The notes under the pieces: generated by a model | Told to the model about the DNA's origin: nothing | The model's input: the letters and a program-made list of their open reading frames with translations, nothing else | The model's database searches: none | Source of the DNA: Odontesthes bonariensis | Taxonomy: Eukaryota > Chordata > Actinopteri > Atheriniformes > Atherinopsidae | DNA length: 64,000 bases | Direction: 5' to 3' | NCBI RefSeq assembly: GCF_027942865.1 | Contig: NC_134519.1 | Coordinates: 18,696,248-18,760,247 of the forward strand | Shown: positions 50,401 to 59,300 of the stretch, one piece after another | Position numbering within the stretch: position 1 is the first letter of the stretch | How the letters are laid out: each line of letters begins with the position of its first letter | Made by a program: the position numbers and the translations under genes

Positions 50401-53400
50401 GGCAAAATACCTTAACAAATTTTAGGTTGAATAAAAAAAAAAAAGTAAACAGTGACTGCCTACCAACCTTTATAGAGGCAGCACAGGTGTCTGCATTTTT
50501 CTGCACATCCTCTACTTTCTCCTTCTTGCCTTTAATTTCATTGTGAAGTGCCTATTCAACAAAAAAGTATAAATAGAAATATCATTGACTAAATCTGACC
50601 CAAGTCTGTTCAGTGCTATCAAGTTCTTGTGCAAAAAAACTCCAACTTTTGAATTAAATCTTCTCACCTTGAATTTCATTAATCATTTTAGGAACAACTG
50701 CCATTTTGCAACACTTTCCACACTGGCTGCTATACAATTTAAAGTAATCCACACATGCTAACAAGTTTTAGAACCTTAATCAAATAGAAATTGTTTGCTT
50801 TTTAAAATTCAAAACCATTTCCATTCTAATTTTAGTACTGATAATGATAAATTAGTTTAAATGGAAAGACATGCCTTTTGTTGGTTGAGGTGCTCCATTA
50901 GGGCCTGGATGTCATTAATCTTAACCAACTGAAGATTGTCCTGGCGCTTCCTGGCATTGTCTATCCACTGATCCAGGGACGTGCTGCTCTGCTGATACTG
51001 TAGTAACTGTTTTTCTTGCTTGTCCAAATCCCACAATCTGAGGAGGAAGGAGGAAGGGGAAAGAATGAAAGGATGTTGCTAGTGTTGTTGCCATCACTGA
51101 GGAATGTGTACTGACCATCTAGTTATACCTGCTATCAATCTGCTTTTGGATGCGGTGCCAGCGATCACACATCTGGCCCACCAGGTCCGAGTACTTGGAC
51201 AAATCAACGTCACACTTGTGAAAGGACTCAGAAATCTGACCATTCCAGTGAAACGCTTTATTCCGGTCAGATTCCATTGATGTCAGCAGGTCTCGTTTTT
51301 GCTCCAGCTCATTCTTCATTTGCTTTATGATAGAATCACAGATGAGGTTTATGTCAGTGCATAGACAAAATCTAACTTACCACCAGAGTTATGAAAATGT
51401 TTGCACAACATGACTGTTGACTTATTGACTAAATCCCCGCCTTATGCTTTAGGGAAATTAATTAAAAAGAAGATTGTTTTTGTTTTGTTTTCTTTTTAAA
51501 TGAACCAATTAATTATAATTGTGCATAAAAGTACAATTCTACCGTCTTTTAATTTAAAGTCCCATAAAAATAATGACCTACTACAAAATGTGTCAGACGT
51601 TTAATATATATATATATATGTGCATTTAAATATGTACAAATATATGGAAAGGGACTCAAACCTTTAGTGTGATCCTATGATTTTCCACCTCTCGGATGTC
51701 CAGGGAGCTGGTATCCTTCTCAGTAAGCCGGGCCTCATGGACCTTTATGATATCCTCAGCCTGATTAAGACTTTGAAGCAAGGCCTTAAGTGCCACCAGT
51801 CTGTTGGAGACACAGAAAATACATTCAATGAAAAGTTAAAGAGATGAACCTGCTGCTGTATGTAGCCGAAATTCACATACTTATGGCAAAAAAAGGATAG
51901 AGCTGGTCAGGCTCATATACACTACCTCTGAAAATAAGTTGAAGAGAGACCCTGCAGTCCTCTCACTTTTTGGTTGATGATTTCCAGTTCAGAGCGGAGG
52001 AACTTGGCCTGCTCTGAGTCCGCAGGTATGGTCTTTAGCTGCTTTGTAATCATCTCCCTCAGGCGGAGGTAATCATCGTGAATTGTCTCCAGATCTTGGT
52101 GCACACCCTGGAAATTAATACAATGGGACATTTTGTTAAATCGAGACTTATAAAGGAAATTTCTGTGCTTTGTCAAAGGAACCTTTAAGAAATCAGTTCC
52201 CAATTTTACTGTGAAAAAAACCCAAATGGTTGCATACCTGCAGCTTCTGAATGTGCACCGAGCACTCATGCACACTGTTATCCCCCAGGGGAATGTGAAG
52301 ATGACTGGTGAGACCCGATTCAGCCATCTCCAGCCGCTGTCGGATTTCTTGCAGGCTGTTGAGCAGCGTGAGGCTGACAGTAGAACTGGCTGGAGGACAC
52401 TGGGTCTTGACTTTGGTGGTAGTTGACGAGATGACTTTCTGAGAGTCTGGCTTTTGAGGTTCAGACTTCACCCCTTCTTCTTCTTTATAACATTGGTGGA
52501 AAAGTTGAGAAATCGAAATTAATAGTAGAAAAAATTAGTGCTATTTTTTCTAAATTAGCAGCTGTGTTTGCATTTGTGCACCGCAAATGCCATGGTTCAG
52601 TTGGAACCCTTTTTTTTTTTGGAACAGGCGGAGAAAGTGTATAAAACTAATTTTTTTTTAACACTGCCTTTGGGGAAAAACCAAAGTATTAAAGTGTCTA
52701 AGCGTTCAGAATTATTCAGGTTAAAGCAGCATTTACAGTGAATACGTGAGTTTACGAGACATTAGTTTTGTTTATCTACCCAAATCTGTGAGAATTTCTA
52801 CACAGACATATGCGTACGATCCAAAAACCATCCAACATATTTATTACTAATTTATATTTACAGTTAAACCAAGTAGGTAAAGATCAACACTATTAAAATG
52901 CAAAGAATTACGTGAGTGACAGCAATTGTACAAAACGGATTGTACCAAACAAAAGAAGTCTCAAACCAAACTAAAGATCAAATGATTTTGTATGAATACA
53001 CAGATAATTAAAACCAGAAATGTAGCTCTCTCACAATTGGAGCAAAAGAAAGACAATGCAAACTCACTGTATGAAGGCAGCTGGATAATCAGTGTATCAT
53101 AGTGTTGTTGGGCTTTGTCAAAGTGGCCTTGGATGGTTTTCTTGTCGTCTTCCCCAAACATTTCTGAACCTCGGCTGGTTTGCATGAACTCCTGGTAGTG
53201 AGTCTCCAGCCTTTTGATCATGCTGCGATACTCTTCAGGACGCATAGTCGACAGCTGCCAGACAATTGAGAAAGGTTGGATGAAGCAAAAGACACAGGAG
53301 GCGAGTACAGTGTGCCAGTGTATTATGGAAATATTGGCCTGGCATGGAACTTATTTTAGGTTTAGTATAAACTTTGTGACTTCTTACCATACTGAGAGTG

Positions 53401-56400
53401 AGGGAGTTGATGTAATTGAGGTCTTTGATGCAATACTGCCAGGAGATGAGGCTCTTGATGTTGATGTAGAGCTGATTACAAATCCCCATGATGGCCTCAT
53501 AGTACTGCTCATTTCTGAGAACAAGACAAGCCATCAGCAACTCTTCAAGAGGAACTTTAAACTTAGCAGTCATAATGACGAGATAACTGGGCATGATTTC
53601 CCCCAAAATATCTAATGTGTAGGAAAAATGATGTTTGTACAATAATTGAAATAAATCCGTCTTTCCACACAAGATGTTCATAGGCTTAACAAACACCTGT
53701 GTGGGGTTTTCTCAGATCGTTTTTGATCTGCATCCTTCCCCATCTCTGAGTGTTTCTTACTTGCTGGCAAGGCTGATGCTGAGTGGGTTCGGAGGTGGGA
53801 TGAGCAGACACACTGAGGGAATCGACATTTCAAGACCTCCGGGACCTGTCACAAGCCACTTGCTGCGCTGTGAATTGTCTTTCAGGATGCCCTCATCCCC
53901 TTTCAATATACCTTTCTGAAACATAGAAAAAGAGGACACACTGAGTTATACTTGTTAGATTTCACTTCATTCTCTGTGTCCGTTTGCACAATGTCTTTTA
54001 AGCCTGTGCGATGGAGAGAGGGAAATAACATATCCCACCTGGTCCTGTTTAAAGTCACATAAGGCCTGGACCATGACAGTGCTGCTGCTCTTCTCCTCAG
54101 GGTTGCGAGGTTTCAGCCGGACTATGGACTTGGACTTGTTAACCAGACTATGGACCTGCCTCTTGTTCTCCGTGATCCGTTCTTTCTCCATCTGTGGTGG
54201 AAATCAGATAAAAGATTTTAACAGAGGCAATGTGTACTGAAACTTTGAGAAGTTGTTTATTCATTTATTAATTTTTTTTCCATTTTTATTTATGTACATG
54301 TAGACATGCTGAAGGGCTCCATAAAGACTTCCTAACTAGCTCAATTTGCATACAGATGTTGACAGCCATCTCTCTCAACAGAATATATATATTTATTTTT
54401 GTAGCTTGTTTGGCTTCACAGATACAGAGAAATTAACACAGGTTAATTTCACTTAACAGTAATAATGTGTAATGGTACCTCAAGGTTTTTTAGGAGTTCA
54501 TTGAGGTTTTCCAGTGAGGTGTTCTTGTTACAGGTGAATTTGCTTTGGATCATCTCATGATCCCTCTTCAGCTTCGCATAAGTCTCGTTGGCCTCCTTGA
54601 AAAACTGAAGACAGACAAAAAAAATTGTTTCCATGAAAAGACATGCACTCTGTTTTCATTTGAAAACAAGTAGGACTGAGCACTTACTTGACTGTAGGCA
54701 GAATTCTCTTTCAAATGGACATGGATGCATTTAGTGATCTGGAGAAGCCAGCTCCACTGGGTTTGCAGGGTGTCCATATAGGCCTGTGGGTGCACATACA
54801 GTAGAGACATCAACACAAAAATCTAAGAAAGTGTGGTTTGAGATACAGCAGAAAAAGCTGAGGACATTACCTCAATCTTATCTGAAGCAGGATGGTTGCT
54901 GTTAATGAGACTGGTTGCTTTCGTTTTCAGCTTGTTTAACTCCTTCTCCTTCTCCTCCAGGTCCCTCATCAGCCTCTGTCACATAAACAGGAAGCAAGGA
55001 TTCGTAAGAGTTCCACTGCAGACACTGACAACCAACATACCCAAGATTTTAATAAAAAAGGGATCAGCCAGGGATTCTCACAGAGTAGCTCTCCTGCTTC
55101 TTAGGGATGTACTGGTCAATGTTCTTGTCTCCCCAGTCAAACACAAGCTCCTCCTCCTCTCTATCGTTCACCCACATGATGGCTCTGGAGATCTCCTCGA
55201 TGATGGCTTGAAGCTCACGCAATTGATTCAGGCGGCTGACAGATAATTTCTGCAACAAATACAAGGCAAAAGTATGAATATGATAAAAATCCAACAATGC
55301 ACAAAGCTGCTGACACTGACAAAATGAAACTCTCTATGAAACTACCTGCAGGTTGTCCGATTCATTTTCAAGGAGGTTGAAGTGGTACTTATCATCCACT
55401 GTGATCTAAGAAGAAGGATAAGTTTCACATTGTAAATATTAGGCTTTAGTTGACATGTTGCATAAGATCCTACTCTTTATAAACAAGTTTTTTTTTAGGA
55501 GAATCCACAAAAGAGTACAGTAAAAAAGAAACTATTAAAAGCGCTTCAAAACAGCAAACAAATCTGATGAAATACACCTTACCAGTTCATCTTTGGCACG
55601 TTCCACTTCCTGTCTTCCTTGGATCGAGCTGTGGAATTTGTTGTGACTTGTGATTTGCTTATCTATGGTACTTGAGTCTTCTCCCCATGGAGCTGTCTCA
55701 ATCAAGCGCTAAAATATAGAGTGACACTTTATTACACACTGAAATACAGTGACTGCCAATAGAGATCAATGCTTTGATGGAATATCACCGTATTCAAAAT
55801 ATATGGATGTCTTTGATTCATTTGCTGTCCAAAGAAACCTTAGCAAATGATCACATCCATTGGTGCATACAAGTCAAGTTTTCTGTCCCAGCTTTAACTC
55901 TTGGCCATACTGTAAGTTAACTTGTTTTTTTTACTAAAGCTTATATTTATAAATATCTTAGATAGCTTAGACAAACACAGGATTTCACCAGTCATATCAT
56001 TTTTAAATCTTTTTAAATCACAGTAGATACACGATTTTCCCCTTCTATAGAATCCCTGGTCTTAAATCTTTGACTTTTTCTCTTTAGCCTCTAGGTGTCA
56101 CCAAATAATCATTAAGTTACTGTTAGGCAGGAAACTATTTCAACTATGCCCCCCTTGTTCGCAGCCCTGAGCTTTGATAGGAGCTCTGCCAGCAAACACA
56201 ACGCAGCCCGCCCCTACTCTGTGGTTGCATGTTTTTTCACTCTTCATTCTCAAGCCTTTTGTTCTCTCACCACTCCTCTTTCCTTCACAAACGTATGCCT
56301 TAAGCTACAGGCAACAAACTAGAATGTTTTCAATAGTTCATGTCTGACTGTGACATATTCAAATAGTTATGTATTGAAATGCCGGCGAGACCAGAGTGCT

Positions 56401-59101
56401 GCATGCATTGATAGTTCGTCACGTGACATTTATCTAGCTAACGCGTAAAGTATGAAGACCGAGACACATAATGTGTAAAACATGCTTCTACATGTGGTAA
56501 CAGCAGGTAGGAAGATCAACGGTGACATACAGAGGGGTGAGGCAGAGAATGTTTACTGAATGACAGGGTGTGTTTCTGCTAGGGGTGGAAGGGTTAGGTT
56601 GGGTTGAGAGAGAAGAAGGGCGTTTTCCCACCGACATGCAAGAGGTGAACTGGGCTGTCCCATAACTACTGACTCAGTGCAGAGTGTCAAATATCACACT
56701 CCTATACTGCTCCTTTCCCTTTTGCTTCCACAACCTTTTGCCTCCCACTATTTCTGCTCCATGTCTTTCAACCCAGCTCTCTGTCAGCTTCTTTCTAAGA
56801 TGGCAACACACTCCCTATCTCTCTCCTCTCTTTTGTTCCAATCCTCTTGCTACCCCCCCTTGGCCTCTTTCCCTCTTGTATCAAGTTTTGGCAGCAAGTC
56901 CAGATGGTTTCGATTACATTAGGTTAAGGCTTACATTAGGGTAAGCGCATCTCCTTTCACTATCTCCTGTTGCATTAAAAAAGAAACGGTGAATGGGCAT
57001 TTATTTAGAAGCCGAAATAAATTTAGTTAAATATTAAAAATTGCTAAGGAGTAGGATCCAGGTTTTATTAAACATCTATGGAGGATGCTGTAATCAGCTG
57101 CATCAGATGAGGGAAATGATGCTGAAAACAATTAGACTGTGGGAAACTCCTTTTGCTCAGTTTTGTAATTATTAGCATAATTGTAAAAAAAAAATTGTAA
57201 AAGTAGTTTGGATTTATTGTGTTACAGCAAAAATAAATCATTGAAACAGGGACAGTTCGGTGGGGACAACTTTGATTATTTGCAACATTGTGATCTGTTT
57301 GATCAGATATTTCGAGCTCACCTTCTGTTGAGCGATCCAGGCCATTGCATCGTTAAAGAGTCGCTCCCCATCACTCCCCACACTTCCTCTCTTCCGTCTT
57401 ATACTCGCAGTACCGGCAAGTTTCTGATGGATAGTGGCGTGCATCTGCTGTAAGTGATCGACACTGTGGAGATGTACAAAAACACGAAAATACTCAGTGA
57501 ATCTTCAAAGCAGAACAGTGATTACGCTGTTTTAAAGAGGAAAAAAAGGGAAGATACTGCGCACCACATGCGGAGGGCTCTGAACTGCTCACCGCTGCTT
57601 GCTCCGAGTTCACAATAAAATGAAATGATTTTGTCTTACCTTCTGAAAACATCATTTTGCACATGCATTTGGCTCAGATCTCTGCCACACATCTTCAGCT
57701 GCTCAATGGTCTCTGCAGCCATGCCTAAGAACTTATTCACATCCAAGGCCGAGCCCCCCTACAAAAGTCACAAAGAGGAGACACTGATTTCCTGTGCCCT
57801 TCATAATGATATTCCCCCTGTATACTTGAGCAGTCAACAAAGGGACAGTTTTTTTTTGTTATGCCACTTTGTAGTCAAATGAATTTGCAGTGCCAGCTTA
57901 CATTGCTGATGATATACGCAGCGTTATCCAGGAAACTCTGACATTGCTCTATCAGGTAGGAGGCTTTGCGTTGAACTGCCTGTGCACTACACATAAGGGA
58001 AAAGAAGAAATGGAGATTTTGAATAAAAAGTTGAAAAAAGCTGAAAAAGTACAGTTAATTGGTTAAACTGCAATAGGTGTAAATAATCTCAGAGAAAGAG
58101 AAAGTGCTCAATCCAATTTTCTCAAAGAAAAAAAAGAACATAACAGCAATACACCCACTTATAAATGAATAAGTGTTATTTCAATCCAGTGAACACTCAT
58201 TATTTGTATTTGAAAGTCTGGTTATATGTAATGGGTCACCCTAGCGTGACCGGAACTGAAAACAAAACAACAAAGAATCTCAATTAAGAAATTTCCAGTA
58301 TATTACTTCAATCTTTCCTTGCAATAAATAAACTATGTATAGAGGTATTTACAGCTCTGGTGCAGACACTGACATCAGTGGGACATTTTAAGGGGTGTGT
58401 TCAAGTATTCCTTTGTTTTGTTGTGACATTGGGAAATAGGCTAAGGAATGTCACAACAGGGATTTCTAGAACATATCACTATAACACAAATAATGTATAT
58501 TATCAAACAAGTCGATGTCCGAGAATCAATGAAGTTTACATGTATATATTCTGTCCGGTACAATATCCAATGATTAACCCCTGTGCTATTCAAAGGTCAG
58601 TTTGCATACGCAGTTTTCATTCGGAGCAGGTTCGCAGGAACCTGCATCATGACATGCTCTAACCAGGTGTAAAATCAGAACCATTCGTCTACTAAAAAGC
58701 TTAATCAAAGTGTTATTTTTCTGGGTTAACACAGCAGAAACGACATTCTCTAAATGTTTTTGTTACGTTATTTAATTTTAATTCCCTGCCTCGTTTTCGT
58801 TTATCCCCGCGTCACGTTTGCTTCGATTTAAGTGATACAACAGGTGATTTCAAGCTTTTTACCTGGCTCCAACACCTGCGCCTCCAATCATGGTGCCGGG
58901 CACCTTCATTCCAACGGCACCGTGCATGGAGGATTTGGAAAAGCTGGAAGTTTTCACGGTGTATCCACCTTCCCCCGCTTGGTAATCTCCATGATAGCCG
59001 TTTCCACCGACGAACACTTCGTTTCTGTAAGTTCCGGTCAAATCGGGTCGGGAATTACTCCTCTGTCCCATGGTGTGAAGTTTTTGATTAGAACCGTACA
59101 T
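44276..59101 (-). CDS. dsp: Desmoplakin, complete coding region in 24 exons
   Basis: Desmoplakin is the obligate desmosomal plakin: its head binds plakoglobin and plakophilin at the membrane plaque and its tail binds keratin, desmin or vimentin filaments. The joined exons give 2710 residues plus stop; human DSP I has 2871. Order: short N-terminal head, spectrin-repeat plakin domain (about 85-1030) with an embedded SH3 (about 463-516), coiled-coil rod (about 1035-1790), plakin-repeat domains A (about 1808-2045), B (about 2052-2290) and C (about 2465-2645) with a linker module between B and C, and a GSR-rich tail with GSRRGSVD. The 24-exon layout with two giant last exons is that of vertebrate DSP. 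Fish have dsp duplicates, and I cannot say which one this is. Confidence 0.97.
47492..47910 (-). other. dsp: dsp intron 23
   Basis: A 419-bp intron, GTATTT donor and CCACAG acceptor. No feature inside. Confidence 0.8.
47911..49725 (-). CDS. dsp: dsp coding exon 23 (coiled-coil rod)
   Basis: An 1815-bp exon encoding residues 1035-1639, nearly all heptad coiled coil rich in Glu, Lys, Arg, Leu and Gln, ending EIEKFQKQSIE as in human DSP. It drives parallel dimerisation. It is about 150 residues shorter than the human exon, which accounts for most of the length difference. In mammals an internal donor in this exon makes the short DSP II; I did not locate an equivalent here. Confidence 0.98.
49878..49976 (-). 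CDS. dsp: dsp coding exon 22
   Basis: Encodes AADLQAHYIELLTRSSDYYK and FLGELLKNMEELK, the end of the plakin domain. Confidence 0.96.
50247..50354 (-). CDS. dsp: dsp coding exon 21
   Basis: Encodes YEMQLASYSSGLETLLNIPI and KRTMLQSPASVV, a well-conserved desmoplakin segment. Confidence 0.97.
50468..50551 (-). CDS. dsp: dsp coding exon 20
   Basis: Encodes ALHNEIKGKKEKVEDVQKNA and DTCAASIK, in frame with neighbours. Donor GTTGGT. Confidence 0.95.
50875..51037 (-). CDS. dsp: dsp coding exon 19 (GC donor)
   Basis: Encodes LWDLDKQEKQLLQYQQSSTS through IQALMEHLNQQK. The exon ends at AAAAG followed by GCATGT, a GC donor. Using the nearby GT four bases on would shift the frame, while the GC site joins in phase to exon 20. 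Confidence 0.9.
51129..51322 (-). CDS. dsp: dsp coding exon 18
   Basis: Encodes KNELEQKRDLLTSMESDRNK through MCDRWHRIQKQIDSR. The acceptor is ATAAAG. Confidence 0.95.
51662..51800 (-). CDS. dsp: dsp coding exon 17
   Basis: Encodes LVALKALLQSLNQAEDIIKV and HEARLTEKDTSSLD, a spectrin-like segment. Donor GTTTGA is weak. Confidence 0.94.
51926..52107 (-). CDS. dsp: dsp coding exon 16
   Basis: Encodes GVHQDLETIHDDYLRLREMI through FLRSELEIINQKVRGLQGLS. Confidence 0.95.
52238..52482 (-). CDS. dsp: dsp coding exon 15
   Basis: Encodes a variable Lys/Ser/Thr-rich start then LTLLNSLQEIRQRLEMAESG. The acceptor region is a run of AAG triplets, so the exact start could vary by three or six bases without changing frame. 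Confidence 0.88.
52483..53067 (-). other. dsp: dsp intron 14
   Basis: A 585-bp AT-rich intron with no recognised feature. Confidence 0.75.
53068..53254 (-). CDS. dsp: dsp coding exon 14
   Basis: Encodes RLETHYQEFMQTSRGSEMFG and AQQHYDTLIIQLPSY, strongly desmoplakin-like. Confidence 0.97.
53388..53514 (-). CDS. dsp: dsp coding exon 13
   Basis: Encodes EQYYEAIMGICNQLYINIKS and LISWQYCIKDLNYINSLTLS. Confidence 0.97.
53761..53915 (-). CDS. dsp: dsp coding exon 12 (SH3)
   Basis: Encodes GDEGILKDNSQRSKWLVTGP and PSVCLLIPPPNPLSISL, the second half of the non-canonical SH3 that packs against the spectrin repeats. Confidence 0.97.
54039..54191 (-). CDS. dsp: dsp coding exon 11 (SH3 start)
   Basis: Encodes ENKRQVHSLVNKSKSIVRLK then VQALCDFKQDQ, the first SH3 strand. 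Confidence 0.97.
54479..54604 (-). CDS. dsp: dsp coding exon 10
   Basis: Encodes FFKEANETYAKLKRDHEMIQ and NTSLENLNELLKNLE, spectrin-repeat helices. Confidence 0.95.
54688..54783 (-). CDS. dsp: dsp coding exon 9
   Basis: Encodes AYMDTLQTQWSWLLQITKCI and HVHLKENSAYSQ, almost identical to human DSP. Confidence 0.98.
54871..54975 (-). CDS. dsp: dsp coding exon 8
   Basis: Encodes RLMRDLEEKEKELNKLKTKA and ends NHPASDKIE, matching NQHPASDKIE of human DSP. Confidence 0.97.
55082..55249 (-). CDS. dsp: dsp coding exon 7
   Basis: Encodes RLNQLRELQAIIEEISRAIM then WVNDREEEELVFDWGDKN. Confidence 0.97.
55346..55405 (-). CDS. dsp: dsp coding exon 6
   Basis: A 60-bp exon encoding ITVDDKYHFNLLENESDNLQ. 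Clean TTAG acceptor and GTAGTT donor, in phase. Confidence 0.93.
55583..55708 (-). CDS. dsp: dsp coding exon 5
   Basis: Encodes RLIETAPWGEDSSTIDKQIT and flanks up to VERAKDEL, first spectrin-repeat region. Confidence 0.94.
55709..57321 (-). other. dsp: dsp intron 4
   Basis: A 1.6-kb intron. A perfect palindromic E-box GTCACGTGAC lies at 56418-56427, and pyrimidine-rich sequence at 56690-56880. No exon seen. Confidence 0.7.
57322..57463 (-). CDS. dsp: dsp coding exon 4
   Basis: Encodes VDHLQQMHATIHQKLAGTAS then a basic/Ser stretch IRRKRGSVGSDGE and LFNDAMAWIAQQK. Confidence 0.94.
57640..57758 (-). CDS. dsp: dsp coding exon 3
   Basis: Encodes GGSALDVNKFLGMAAETIEQ and LKMCGRDLSQMHVQNDVFR. Phases fit both neighbours. 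Confidence 0.93.
57902..57986 (-). CDS. dsp: dsp coding exon 2
   Basis: Encodes AQAVQRKASYLIEQCQSFLD and NAAYIISN, the start of the plakin domain. Confidence 0.93.
57987..58862 (-). other. dsp: dsp intron 1
   Basis: An 876-bp intron between the head exon and the plakin domain. No feature recognised. Confidence 0.75.
58863..59101 (-). CDS. dsp: dsp first coding exon (ATG at 59101)
   Basis: Encodes the Gly/Ser-rich head from MYGSNQKLHTMGQRSNSRPD to GAGVGA. SNSRPDLTGTYRNEV corresponds to the AESGPDLRYEV segment of human DSP. The first in-frame ATG is used; an alternative Met at codon 11 is possible. The head is shorter than in mammals. Confidence 0.92.
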
Positions 59102-59300
59102 TCTGACGATTTGCTGAGTTTTCTGTTTCTCTAAACTAGTTTTTCAAATTTTTTTTTTAGTTCTGCTCTGCTGTCTGGACAGCAAACAGACCGTGCGTCT
59201 CTCCCCGCCCCGTCTCCTGTTGCGCAGATAACAGTCTGCTGTGAATAGACGGAAGCTGACTGCTTTTGGACAGAAACCACACCTTGTATTTGCGAAACTC
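59102..59300 (-). promoter_or_regulatory. dsp: dsp 5' UTR and probable core promoter
   Basis: The sequence just upstream of the ATG has an Sp1-type GC box (ccccgcccc, 59203-59211), a C/EBP-like TTGCGCAG near 59219 and no TATA box. No acceptor precedes the ATG in phase, so transcription probably starts within this segment. The exact start site is unknown. Confidence 0.45.
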
